Part shown: positions 9,439 through 18,295 of the stretch, one piece after another
Numbering within the stretch: position 1 is the first letter of the stretch
How the letters are laid out: each line of letters begins with the position of its first letter
NCBI GenBank assembly: GCA_029227815.1
Contig: CP118523.1
Coordinates: 1,054,001-1,118,000, forward strand
Source of the DNA: Clostridiaceae bacterium M8S5
GTDB taxonomy: Bacteria > Bacillota > Clostridia > Tissierellales > MCWD3
Length of the DNA: 64,000 bases
Reading direction: 5' to 3'
Made by a program: the position numbers and the translations under genes
Notes under the pieces: model-generated
Told to the model about the DNA's origin: nothing
Databases searched by the model: none
The model's input: only the letters and a program-made list of their open reading frames with translations

Positions 9439-10383
9439 ATGGAAAACGTTTATGATGTTGCCATAATCGGTAGTGGACCTGCTGGATTAGCTGCTGGATT
9501 ATACTCAGGTAGAGCTAGAATGAATACTATTATAATCGAGAAAGAAAAAGCAGGTGGACAGATAGTAACTACAGAAGAAGTTGAGAACTACCCAGGTTCA
9601 ATAGGAGAAGAATCAGGACCATCATTAATAGCTAGAATGGTTAAACAAGCAGAAGGGTTTGGAGCTAAAAAAGCTAAAGATACAATAACAGATATACAGT
9701 TAGATGGAGATATAAAAGTACTAAAAGGTGAAAAAGAAGAATACAGAGCAAAAGCAGTAATTATAGCATCTGGAGCAAAGCCAAGATTAATAGGATGCCC
9801 AGGAGAAAAAGAGTTAACAGGAAAAGGTGTATCATATTGTGCAACATGTGACGGTGCATTCTTTGAAGACTTTGAAGTTTTCGTAGTAGGTGGTGGAGAT
9901 TCAGCAGTTGAAGAGGCAATGTTCTTGACTAAGTTTGCTAGAAAAGTAACAATCATTCATAGAAGAGATACGCTAAGAGCTGCTAAATCAATACAAGAAA
10001 AAGCATTTAAAAACGAAAAAATTGATTTCATGTGGAATAGCGAAATAGTAGAAGTAAAAGGAGAAGGAATAGTAGAGTCAATAGTTGTAAAGAATAGAGA
10101 AAGTGGAGAGTTAAAGCAAATTGACGCTGACGAAGAAGATGGTACTTTTGGTGTATTTGTATTCATAGGATTTATGCCACAAACAAACTTGTTTAAAGAT
10201 AAAGTAGATATGGACCAAAGAGGTTATATTATTACTGATGACAACATGAAAACAAACATCGAAGGTGTATTTGCAGCAGGAGACTGTAGAGTTAAGTCAT
10301 TAAGACAAGTAGTAACTGCATGTGCAGATGGAGCAATAGCTGCTACACAAGCAGAAAAATATATAGAAGATAAATTTGAATAG
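9439..10383 (+). CDS. trxB: Thioredoxin reductase, glycine reductase operon
   Basis: 314-residue flavoprotein. FAD-binding [15 protein letters not shown] is near residue 11, the redox pair is in [11 protein letters not shown] (about residue 132), the NAD(P)H-site glycines are in [12 protein letters not shown] and the C-terminal FAD motif is GVFAAGDCR. It reduces the neighbouring thioredoxin, which delivers electrons to selenoprotein A of glycine reductase. AAGGAGTGA ribosome site upstream. It lies 11 bases before trxA, a pairing conserved in Stickland fermenters. Whether it prefers NADPH or NADH cannot be read here. Confidence 0.95.
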   Translation: MENVYDVAIIGSGPAGLAAGLYSGRARMNTIIIEKEKAGGQIVTTEEVENYPGSIGEESGPSLIARMVKQAEGFGAKKAKDTITDIQLDGDIKVLKGEKEEYRAKAVIIASGAKPRLIGCPGEKELTGKGVSYCATCDGAFFEDFEVFVVGGGDSAVEEAMFLTKFARKVTIIHRRDTLRAAKSIQEKAFKNEKIDFMWNSEIVEVKGEGIVESIVVKNRESGELKQIDADEEDGTFGVFVFIGFMPQTNLFKDKVDMDQRGYIITDDNMKTNIEGVFAAGDCRVKSLRQVVTACADGAIAATQAEKYIEDKFE

Positions 10384-10394
10384 GGGGAATTAAA

Positions 10395-10712
10395 ATGTTA
10401 GCACTTGATAAAACTAATTTTGAACAAGAAGTATTAAACGCTGAAGGTTATGTACTAGTAGACTTTTGGAGCGAGGGATGTGAGCCATGTAAAGCATTAA
10501 TGCCGAGTGTGGTTGAATTATCAGAAAAATACGATGGCAACATGAAATTTACAAAATTAGATACAACTAAAGCTAGAAGATTAGCTATAAAACAAAGAGT
10601 TTTAGGACTTCCAACAATAGCAATATATAAAGATGGAGAGAAAATAGATGAAGTAACAAAAGACGATGCAACAGCAACAAACATTGAAGAAATGATTAAA
10701 AAATATTTATAA
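10395..10712 (+). CDS. trxA: Thioredoxin with atypical GCEPC active site
   Basis: 105 residues, full thioredoxin length. The active site reads [13 protein letters not shown] rather than the usual WCGPC, while the cis-proline segment [14 protein letters not shown] is intact. The same GCEPC motif is known from thioredoxins of glycine-reducing clostridia such as Eubacterium acidaminophilum and C. sticklandii, where thioredoxin is the electron donor to glycine reductase. Its place between trxB and grdE supports that role. GGGGGA ribosome site 8 bases upstream. Confidence 0.95.
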   Translation: MLALDKTNFEQEVLNAEGYVLVDFWSEGCEPCKALMPSVVELSEKYDGNMKFTKLDTTKARRLAIKQRVLGLPTIAIYKDGEKIDEVTKDDATATNIEEMIKKYL

Positions 10713-10775
10713 GCTTTAGACAACCAGAAGTTGTTTAAATAAATTCATTTATAATTTATGAGGAGGTGAACTATA

Positions 10776-12059
10776 GTGCGCCTAGAGTTAGGGAATATTT
10801 TTATAAAGGATATCCAATTTGGTGATATCACTAAGGTTGAAAATGGAACATTATATGTTAATAAAGAGGAATTGATTGCAGAAGTAAGTGAAGATCAAAA
10901 CCTTAAATCAGTAGAGGTTCAAATAGCAAAACCGGGTGAAAGTGTAAGAATAACGCCTGTAAAAGATGTTATTGAGCCAAGAGTGAAAGTTGAAGGAAAA
11001 GGTGGTATTTTCCCTGGAGTTTTATCTAAGGTTGATACTGTTGGTTCTGGAAAAACAAATGTTTTAAAGGGTGCGGCTGTAGTTACAACTGGTAAGATTG
11101 TCGGATTCCAAGAGGGAATTATTGATATGACTGGACCAGGAGCAGACTATACTCCATTCTCAAAGCTTAACAACTTAGTAATAGTTTGCGAGCCAAAAGA
11201 AGGAGTAAAAGCACATGAGCATGAAAAGGCTATAAGATTTGTAGGATTAAAAGCTGCTAGATATTTAGGAGAAGCCGGAAGAAATGTTACTCCAGACGAA
11301 GTAAAAGTTTACGAAACACTTCCATTATTAAAAAGTGTAGAGAAATATCCAGAGTTACCAAAGGTAGCATATGTTCAAATGTTACAAAGCCAAGGTTTAC
11401 TTCATGATACTTATGTATATGGAGTTGATGCAAAGCAAACACTATCAACATTAATATCTCCAACAGAAATAATGGATGGAGCTATAATTAGCGGAAACTG
11501 CGTGTCTGCGTGTGATAAGAATACAACATATCATCATTTAAACAATCCAATAGTACACGATTTATTTGATGCACATGGTAAAGATATCAACTTTGTTGGT
11601 ATGATTATTACTAATGAGAATGTTTATTTGGCAGATAAAGAGCGTTCATCAAACTGGACAGCTCAATTAGCAGAGTATATTGGAGTAGATGGAGTTGTAA
11701 TCTCACAAGAGGGATTTGGTAACCCAGATACAGACTTAATCATGAACTGCAAGAAGGTAGAAAATAAAGGTATTAAGACTGTTATAGTAACAGATGAGTA
11801 TGCTGGTCAAGATGGAGCTTCACAATCATTAGCAGACGCAGATGTTAAGGCTGATGCAGTTGTAACAGGCGGAAATGCAAATGAAGTAATAGAATTACCA
11901 CCAATGGATGTAGTTATAGGAGATACTCAGTATGTTGATACTATAGCTGGAGGTACAGATGGAAGCTTAAAAGAAGATGGAAGCATTGTAATAGAGCTTC
12001 AAGCTATAACAGGAGCAACAAACGAATTAGGTTTCAACAAGCTTAGTGCAAGAGGATAG
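10776..12059 (+). CDS. grdE: Glycine reductase component B, GrdE proprotein
   Basis: 427 residues starting with GTG behind AGGAGGTGA. GrdE is the proprotein of the two small subunits of the substrate-specific protein B, made by self-cleavage between Asn and Cys, with the Cys becoming a pyruvoyl group that forms a Schiff base with glycine. The expected site is present as SGNCVSACDKN, with Asn 241 and Cys 242 by my count, the position I recall for characterised homologues. With GrdB it forms protein B. The gene follows trxA by 63 bases. Confidence 0.95.
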   Translation: MRLELGNIFIKDIQFGDITKVENGTLYVNKEELIAEVSEDQNLKSVEVQIAKPGESVRITPVKDVIEPRVKVEGKGGIFPGVLSKVDTVGSGKTNVLKGAAVVTTGKIVGFQEGIIDMTGPGADYTPFSKLNNLVIVCEPKEGVKAHEHEKAIRFVGLKAARYLGEAGRNVTPDEVKVYETLPLLKSVEKYPELPKVAYVQMLQSQGLLHDTYVYGVDAKQTLSTLISPTEIMDGAIISGNCVSACDKNTTYHHLNNPIVHDLFDAHGKDINFVGMIITNENVYLADKERSSNWTAQLAEYIGVDGVVISQEGFGNPDTDLIMNCKKVENKGIKTVIVTDEYAGQDGASQSLADADVKADAVVTGGNANEVIELPPMDVVIGDTQYVDTIAGGTDGSLKEDGSIVIELQAITGATNELGFNKLSARG

Positions 12060-12096
12060 ATAACAGAAAAAATATAAAATAGAAAGGATGTTGACT

Positions 12097-12567
12097 ATGG
12101 GATTATATGATGGTAAAAAAGTTATTATCATAGGCGATAGAGACGGTATACCAGGTCCTGCAATCGAAGAATGCTTAAAAGCTACAGAAGCAGAAGTAGT
12201 ATTTTCTTCTACAGAGTGTTTTGTCTGAACGGCTGCAGGTGCAATGGATTTAGAAAATCAAAAGAGGGTTAAAGACCTTACAGAGAAACACGGAGCTGAG
12301 AATGTTATCGTGTTACTAGGTGCAGCAGAAGCTGAGGCAGCTGGATTAGCAGCTGAAACAGTTACAGCTGGAGACCCTACATTTGCTGGTCCATTAGCAG
12401 GAGTCCAGTTAGGACTTAGAGTTTATCATGCAGTAGAACCTGAATTCAAAGGCGAAGTAGATGCAGATGTTTACGATGAGCAAATAGGTATGATGGAAAT
12501 GGTTCTAGATGTAGATGAAATCATCGAAGAAATGAAAGAGATAAGAGACGAATTTTGTAAATTTTAA
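12097..12567 (+). CDS. grdA: Glycine reductase selenoprotein A (UGA = selenocysteine 44)
   Basis: 156-residue selenoprotein read through an in-frame TGA at 12226-12228. The protein begins [17 protein letters not shown], and the site reads CFVUTAAGAMD with U at residue 44, the conserved position in GrdA. Protein A receives the carboxymethyl group from protein B and passes it to protein C as a Se-carboxymethyl then ketene-type thioester chemistry, and is re-reduced by thioredoxin. The ribosome site AAAGGA precedes the ATG at 12097. An automated caller that stops at TGA would lose the first 49 codons. Confidence 0.97.
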
Positions 12568-12624
12568 TAAACGATATTAACTAATGTTAATATACCCTAA
12601 AAAATCCGAGAGAGGGGGTAAAAA

Positions 12625-13935
12625 ATGAGTAAAATCAGAGTGGTTCATTATATAAATCAGTTCTTTGCCGGTATAGGTGGAGAGGAAAAGGCAAACATAA
12701 AGCCAGAAGTAAGAGAAGGTGTAGTAGGCCCAGGACTAGAATTCAATAAAAACTTTTCAGACGAAGCTGAAATAGTTGCAACAATAATCTGTGGAGACTC
12801 ATATTTTAACGAAAATGTAGAAGAAGCGAAAGCAGAAGTAATAGGTATGGTGAAAAAATATAATCCAGATCTATTTATAGCAGGTCCAGCATTCAACGCA
12901 GGAAGATATGGTGTTGCATGTGGTACAATTGCAGATGCTGTTCAAAGTGAATTAAATATCCCTGTATTAACAGGTATGTACATTGAAAACCCTGGTGCAG
13001 ATATGTTTAAGAAAAGCGTATATATCGTATCAACTAAAAACAGTGCAGCAGGTATGAGAAAAGCAGTAAAAGTAATGGCTCCATTAGCAATTAAATTAGC
13101 TAAAGGTGAAGAGATAGGGTCTGCTAGTGAAGAAGGCTATATTCCAAGAGGTATCAGAAAGAACTATTTCGCAGCAGAGAGAGGCTCAAAAAGAGCTGTA
13201 GATATGTTAGTTAAAAAATTAAAAGGTGAAAAATACGAGACAGAGTATCCAATGCCTGATTTTGATAGAGTGGATCCAAATCCAGCTGTTAAAGACATAT
13301 CTAAAGTTAAAGTTGCTTTAGTTACATCTGGAGGTATAGTTCCAAAAGGTAACCCTGATCATATAGAGTCTTCAAGTGCATCAAAATATGGTAAATATGA
13401 TATAGCTTCATTTGATGATTTAACAAGTGAAACTCATGAAACTGCACATGGTGGATATGATCCAACATACGCTAATGAAGATGCAGACAGAGTATTACCA
13501 GTAGATGTATTAAGAGATTTAGAAAAAGAAGGAAAAATTGGTGAACTTCATAGATATTTCTATACAACAACAGGAAACGGTACTGCAGTTGCTAGTTCTA
13601 AGAAATTTGCAGCTGAGTTTGCAAAAGAGTTAGTTGCAGATGGCGTAGAAGCTGTTATATTAACTTCTACGTGAGGTACGTGTACACGTTGCGGTGCAAC
13701 GATGGTAAAAGAAATAGAAAGAGCTGGAATTCCAGTAGTTCACATTTGTACGGTTGTTCCAATTTCACTTACTGTTGGGGCTAACAGAATAGTTCCTGCG
13801 ATTGCTATTCCTCATCCATTAGGAAACCCTAGTATGGATAAAGAGGAAGAAAAAGAGCTAAGAAGACATATAGTTGAAAAAGCTCTAAAAGCTTTAGAGA
13901 CAGAAGTAGACGGGCAAACTGTATTTGAAGATTAA
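12625..13935 (+). CDS. grdB: Glycine reductase component B selenoprotein (UGA = Sec 350)
   Basis: 436-residue selenoprotein, the large subunit of protein B. The in-frame TGA at 13672-13674 is codon 350 and the site reads TSTUGTCTRCGATM, with three further cysteine/threonine-rich positions typical of GrdB. It activates glycine bound to the GrdE pyruvoyl group. Downstream residues VHICTVVPISLTVGANRIVPAIAIPHPLGNP are conserved in the family. An AGAGAGGGGG ribosome site precedes the ATG. The frame after the TGA stays open for 87 codons with high family similarity, so recoding rather than decay is clear. Confidence 0.97.
13687..13701 (+). promoter_or_regulatory. Candidate bacterial SECIS hairpin in grdB
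   Basis: CGTTGC pairs perfectly with GCAACG around a GGT loop, 12 bases after the UGA. This is the position expected of a bacterial SECIS bound by SelB. The coding sequence (RCGAT) also constrains these bases, so the assignment is tentative. Confidence 0.5.
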
Positions 13936-13939
13936 TTTC

Positions 13940-13978
13940 ATGGGACTAACTCAGGGACTAAATTTGAGCTAGTCCCAT
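13940..13978 (+). promoter_or_regulatory. Intergenic hairpin between grdB and grdC
   Basis: ATGGGACTA (13940-13948) pairs with TAGTCCCAT (13970-13978), with inner pairing of CTCA and TGAG. Only TTTAAAT follows, so it is a weak terminator or an RNA-processing or stability element adjusting grdCD against grdEAB. Confidence 0.6.
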
Positions 13979-14001
13979 TTAAATATGCGGAGGTGTTAAA
14001 T

Positions 14002-15540
14002 ATGACTTTTCCAGTAGTAAAAGGGGCTAGTTATATACTAGTTCATACACCAGATATGATTATTCATAATGGTACAACACAAACAACAGAAAAAATAGTA
14101 AATCCAGAGTCAGATTATTTGAAACAGTTACCAAACCACATTAGAAGCTTTGAAGATGTAGTTAGCTACTTACCAAACCAAACTTATATTGGAAACATGA
14201 CTCCAGAAGAACTAGCAGGCTTTGAAATGCCTTGGTTTGATAAAAAAGCAGAATCAGCATCTAGAAACGGTAAATTTGGTGAGATAATGCCACAAGACGA
14301 ATTTATAGGACTATTAAAAATATCAGATGCGTTTGGATTAGTTGAGCTAGAATCAGAGTTTTCAAAAAATGTAACTGAAAAATTAGAAAAACATGAAGTT
14401 ATAAATAAAGAATTAGTAACTAAAATTCCTACAGAAACAACATTAGAAGATATAAAAGAACATATAGAAAAGCATCATGCAGAAGCTATATACAACGATG
14501 GTAAATTAGTCGGATGCGTAAAAAGAGCACATGATATAGACGTAAACTTAACATCACATGTAATGTATGAAAACCTAGTAGTTAAAGCATCAGGTTATCT
14601 TGCAATGGTAAATCTATTAGAGAAGAACAACATAGATGCTAATGATGTGCAGTATGTAATAGAGTGTTCAGAAGAAGCATGTGGAGATATGAACCAGAGA
14701 GGTGGAGGCAACTTTGCTAAATCAATAGCAGAATTAGCTGGATGCATGAATGCAACAGGTTCAGATACAAGAGGTTTTTGTGCAGCTCCAACTCATGCAT
14801 TAATAGAAGCAGCAGCGTTAGTACAAGCTGGAGTATATGAAAATGTAGTGATAGTTGCAGGAGGAGCTACAGCTAAGCTTGGAATGAACGGTAAAGACCA
14901 TGTTAAAAAGGATATGCCAATATTAGAGGATACATTAGGTGGTTTTGCAGTACTTGTTAGCAAAAATGATGGAGTTAATCCAGTGCTTAGAACTGATTTA
15001 GTTGGAAGACATACAGTAGGTACAGGATCATCACCACAAGCTGTAATAACATCTCTGATAACAGCACCACTAGATAAAGGAAATATGAAAATAACAGATA
15101 TAGATAAGTACTCAGTAGAAATGCAAAATCCAGATATAACAAAGCCAGCAGGAGCTGGAGATGTTCCAACATCAAACTATAAGATGATAGGTGCATTAGG
15201 AGTTAAGAGAAAAGATATAGAAAGAAAAGATTTAATGAACTTTGTAACTAAGCATGGTATGCCAGGTTGGGCACCAACACAAGGTCATATTCCTTCAGGA
15301 GTTCCTTATATAGGATTTGCAAAAGATGCAATGACAGAAGGTAATGTAAACAGAGCAATGATAGTAGGTAAAGGAAGTCTATTCTTAGGAAGAATGACTA
15401 ACCTATTTGATGGGGTATCAATAGTTATAGAAAGAAATAGTGGAAAGATTAGTGAGGAAAAAGGGGCATCAGAAGAAACAATTAAAAAAATGGTAGCTGA
15501 GGCAATGAGAGAATTTGCATCACATTTAACAGTAGAGTAG
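14002..15540 (+). CDS. grdC: Glycine reductase component C, GrdC subunit
   Basis: 512 residues, the large (beta) subunit of protein C, which converts the carboxymethyl-selenoether on protein A to acetyl phosphate and so conserves energy. The thiolase/FabH-like region shows DMNQRGGGNFAKSIAELAGC and TRGFCAAPTHALIEAAALVQ. GCGGAGGTG lies 6 bases before the ATG at 14002; a GTG at 13993 falls inside that ribosome site and is not used. It follows the hairpin after grdB and runs directly into grdD. Confidence 0.95.
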   Translation: MTFPVVKGASYILVHTPDMIIHNGTTQTTEKIVNPESDYLKQLPNHIRSFEDVVSYLPNQTYIGNMTPEELAGFEMPWFDKKAESASRNGKFGEIMPQDEFIGLLKISDAFGLVELESEFSKNVTEKLEKHEVINKELVTKIPTETTLEDIKEHIEKHHAEAIYNDGKLVGCVKRAHDIDVNLTSHVMYENLVVKASGYLAMVNLLEKNNIDANDVQYVIECSEEACGDMNQRGGGNFAKSIAELAGCMNATGSDTRGFCAAPTHALIEAAALVQAGVYENVVIVAGGATAKLGMNGKDHVKKDMPILEDTLGGFAVLVSKNDGVNPVLRTDLVGRHTVGTGSSPQAVITSLITAPLDKGNMKITDIDKYSVEMQNPDITKPAGAGDVPTSNYKMIGALGVKRKDIERKDLMNFVTKHGMPGWAPTQGHIPSGVPYIGFAKDAMTEGNVNRAMIVGKGSLFLGRMTNLFDGVSIVIERNSGKISEEKGASEETIKKMVAEAMREFASHLTVE

Positions 15541-15551
15541 AGGTGATACAA

Positions 15552-16718
15552 ATGGAGAATAATAATGTTAAAAATATGATAGGAAAGGTTTTTAATGATA
15601 TAGCTGATGCATTAGAAACTGGTAATTTTGGTCAAAAAATAAGAGTAGCCGTAACAATGCTTGGCAGTGAGCACGGAGTAGAAAATATAATCAAGGGAGC
15701 AGAAATTGCTCAAAATAGAGATTCATCAATAGAAGTAGTTCTAATAGGACCAAAAGCAGATACTAGCTTAAAGATATATGAAGCAAACACTGAAGATGAA
15801 CAATATAAAGTAATGGAAGAACTTTTGGACTCAGGAGAAATAAAAGGGTGCGTTACATTACACTATAACTTCCCAGTTGGAGTATCAACAGTTGGTAGAG
15901 TAGTAACACCAGCTACAGGAAAAGAGATGTTTATAGCAACAACTACAGGAACATCATCTCCACACAGAGTAGAAGCTATGGTTAAAAATGGTATTCATGG
16001 TATAATCGCTGCTAAGTCTGCAGGTATCAATAATCCTAAAGTGGGCATTTTGAACGTTGACGGCGCTAGGCAAGTAGAAAGAGCCCTTTTAAAATTAAGA
16101 GACAATGGATATGATATAGATTTTACTGAATCAATAAGAGCAGATGGTGGCTTTGTAATGAGAGGAAATGACTTATTAGGTGGAGTACCAGATGTTATGA
16201 TTACAGATTCATTAACTGGAAATTTATTAATGAAAATATTTTCTTCATATACAACTGGAGGAAGTTATGAAGCGTTTGGATACGGATATGGTCCAGGAGT
16301 AGGAGATGGTTATAGTAGAAATGTATTAATTATCTCTAGAGCTTCAGGAGTACCCGTAATAGCAAATGCACTAGCATATGCAGCTCAAGTAGCCAGTGGT
16401 AATATTATAGAAGTATCTAAAGATGAGTTTAATAAGGCTAAAAAAGCAAAACTAGAAGATATATTAAATGCTACAAAAGAAAAGAAAGCATCTTCAAAAG
16501 ATGAAGAAGAAGTAGCTATGCCATCAAAAGAAGTAGTAACAGGTCAAATTTCTGGGATAGATATATTAGAATTAGAAGATGCAGTAACAGCATTATGGAA
16601 AAATAATATATATGCAGAAAGTGGAATGGGTTGTACAGGACCTATTGTAATGGTAAACGAGTCAAAACTAAGTGAAGCTACGAGTGTGCTTATAAAAGAG
16701 GGATATGTTACTCAGTAA
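15552..16718 (+). CDS. grdD: Glycine reductase component C, GrdD subunit
   Basis: 388-residue PlsX-like (alpha) subunit of protein C. With GrdC it phosphorolyses the acetyl-enzyme to acetyl phosphate. The conserved thiol that carries the acetyl group is in ESGMGCTGPIVMV near the C terminus (about Cys 361), close to the Cys 359 I recall for described homologues. GAGGTGATACAA precedes the ATG at 15552; the in-frame GTG at 15543 is part of that ribosome site. It is the last gene of the operon, followed by a terminator hairpin. Confidence 0.94.
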   Translation: MENNNVKNMIGKVFNDIADALETGNFGQKIRVAVTMLGSEHGVENIIKGAEIAQNRDSSIEVVLIGPKADTSLKIYEANTEDEQYKVMEELLDSGEIKGCVTLHYNFPVGVSTVGRVVTPATGKEMFIATTTGTSSPHRVEAMVKNGIHGIIAAKSAGINNPKVGILNVDGARQVERALLKLRDNGYDIDFTESIRADGGFVMRGNDLLGGVPDVMITDSLTGNLLMKIFSSYTTGGSYEAFGYGYGPGVGDGYSRNVLIISRASGVPVIANALAYAAQVASGNIIEVSKDEFNKAKKAKLEDILNATKEKKASSKDEEEVAMPSKEVVTGQISGIDILELEDAVTALWKNNIYAESGMGCTGPIVMVNESKLSEATSVLIKEGYVTQ

Positions 16719-16743
16719 GATAAAAATATAGTATATATATTAG

Positions 16744-16795
16744 CTCATAGCATGGTGTATGAACAGAACATTAATGCTATGAGTTATTTTGTTTT
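16744..16795 (+). terminator. Terminator of the grd operon
   Basis: CTCATAGCAT (16744-16753) pairs with ATGCTATGAG (16774-16783) and is followed by TTATTTTGTTTT. The remaining bases to 17021 hold no gene, only the promoter of the next operon. Confidence 0.8.
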
Positions 16796-16942
16796 AGTGC
16801 GAATATATAAGAACAAAGCATTTTGACAATATAATATAGTATAAAAAAGTAATAATTTACATGTTTAAATATAAAATAAAGATAAAATTTAAGATTGAGA
16901 TGCAAAAAATACAATATTTTAAATAAACATGTTAAGTATAGC

Positions 16943-16971
16943 TTGCACCATAACAAAGAAAAATATATAAT
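16943..16971 (+). promoter_or_regulatory. Promoter of the BMP transporter operon
   Basis: TTGCAC, 17-base spacer, perfect TATAAT. Transcription would start about 16978, 44 bases before the lipoprotein start codon. No purine riboswitch was recognised in the leader. Confidence 0.7.
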
Positions 16972-17021
16972 AGTTGTGTAGTGTTTAACAAAACTTGGAT
17001 ATGTGTTTAGGAGGGTATTTA

Positions 17022-18041
17022 ATGTTAAAAAGATTTTCAATTTTAGGGCTAGTAGTAATCCTAGCTTTATCAATGGTAGTAGGATGTACAAGCAAGAAAG
17101 GTTCAGGAGTAACGGTTGGTATGATAACTGATACAGGTGGACTAGGAGATCAATCTTTCAATGATTCAGCTAACAAAGGATTGAAAGAAGCTGAAAAGGA
17201 TTATGGAATTAAATTAACAGTAATAGAGTCAGCTACTCAAGATGATTATATCCCCAATTTAACAACGTTTGCACAAAAGGAGCAAGATCTAATATTTGCT
17301 ATAGGATGTTTACTTGATCCTGCTATGGAACAAGCATCAAAGCAGTTTCCAAATCAAAAATACGCTATAATAGATGGTCATGTTCCAGAAGGAGCTACAA
17401 ATGTGGCAGCTGCTAGATTTGCAGAAAATGAAGGATCATTTTTAGTAGGAGTTATAGCAGGTCTAAAAACTGAATCTAACAAGATTGGTTTTATAGGTGG
17501 ACTTAAGATACCTAGTATACAAAAATTTGAATATGGATTTAGAGCTGGTGTAAAGGCTGTTAATCCTAAAGCAGAAGTATTTGTTGATTATGCTAACTCA
17601 TTTACAGATACTGCAATTGGTAAAGAGTTAGGATTAGCTCTAAACCAAAGAGGAGCAGATATAGTATACCATGCAGCTGGTGGAGTTGGTACAGGTATGA
17701 TACAAGCAGCAGAAGAAAAAGGTTTCTGGGCTATAGGTGTTGACCAAGATCAATCATACTTAGCTCCAAAGAATGTATTATGTTCAATGCTTAAAGAAGT
17801 TGGATTAGCTACTAAAACTATAACAAAAGCTGTTGTAGATGATAAATTTGAAGGTAGAGATTATATATTCAACTTAAAGAACGAAGGTGTTGGATATAGT
17901 GATAAAGCTGGTAACTTAACTGATGACCTTAAAGAAGCAGCTGAAAAGTACAAAAAAGCTATACTTGATGGATCTATAAAAGTTGTTCCTCAAACAGAAG
18001 AGGAATTCAATTCAATAGAGATACCAAATTTATTAAAATAA
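17022..18041 (+). CDS. bmpA: BMP-family nucleoside-binding lipoprotein
   Basis: 339 residues. A lipoprotein signal ends in the lipobox VVGC (about residues 21-24), so the mature protein is anchored by its N-terminal cysteine. The Bmp/PnrA domain follows, with GMITDTGGLGDQSFND, IGCLLDPAMEQASKQFP and GVDQDQSYLAPKNVLCSMLKEV. It should bind nucleosides and deliver them to the ATPase and two permeases encoded next. AGGAGGG lies 7 bases before the ATG at 17022. A hairpin at 18068-18096 after the gene may raise its level above that of the membrane components, as is usual for binding proteins. Confidence 0.93.
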   Translation: MLKRFSILGLVVILALSMVVGCTSKKGSGVTVGMITDTGGLGDQSFNDSANKGLKEAEKDYGIKLTVIESATQDDYIPNLTTFAQKEQDLIFAIGCLLDPAMEQASKQFPNQKYAIIDGHVPEGATNVAAARFAENEGSFLVGVIAGLKTESNKIGFIGGLKIPSIQKFEYGFRAGVKAVNPKAEVFVDYANSFTDTAIGKELGLALNQRGADIVYHAAGGVGTGMIQAAEEKGFWAIGVDQDQSYLAPKNVLCSMLKEVGLATKTITKAVVDDKFEGRDYIFNLKNEGVGYSDKAGNLTDDLKEAAEKYKKAILDGSIKVVPQTEEEFNSIEIPNLLK

Positions 18042-18067
18042 TAATAAAAGTACTTAATTTATCAAAT

Positions 18068-18096
18068 AATAAGGTCAGCTATAAACTGGCCTTATT
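18068..18096 (+). terminator. Hairpin after bmpA, likely partial terminator
   Basis: AATAAGGTCAG pairs with CTGGCCTTATT around a CTATAAA loop (one T-G pair). The following T run is short, so read-through into the ABC genes is expected. Confidence 0.65.
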
Positions 18097-18295
18097 ATTT
18101 GCCATAAAGAAATTATAAATTATATTTAAATATATGCAATGTTCATAGAAATAAAATGGAATCTTAATGTTATTACAGTTCAATTGTCAAAGACATTGCA
18201 AAAAAGGAAAAAATTTAGTTTAAATTATAATTTCTTTATGACAGGGATATGATGTATAATCTTATTGTGTGTATTAAGATAAGGAGGGATTTCCA

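Noticed and set aside
12244-12567. A separate 107-residue protein starting MDLENQKRV
   Set aside because: It is the part of grdA after the selenocysteine UGA, not an independent gene.
13702-13935. A separate 77-residue protein starting MVKEIERAG
   Set aside because: It is the C-terminal part of grdB after UGA codon 350.
16800-17021. Purine riboswitch before the nucleoside transporter
   Set aside because: Looked for the conserved purine aptamer core but found no matching loops or P1 pairing.
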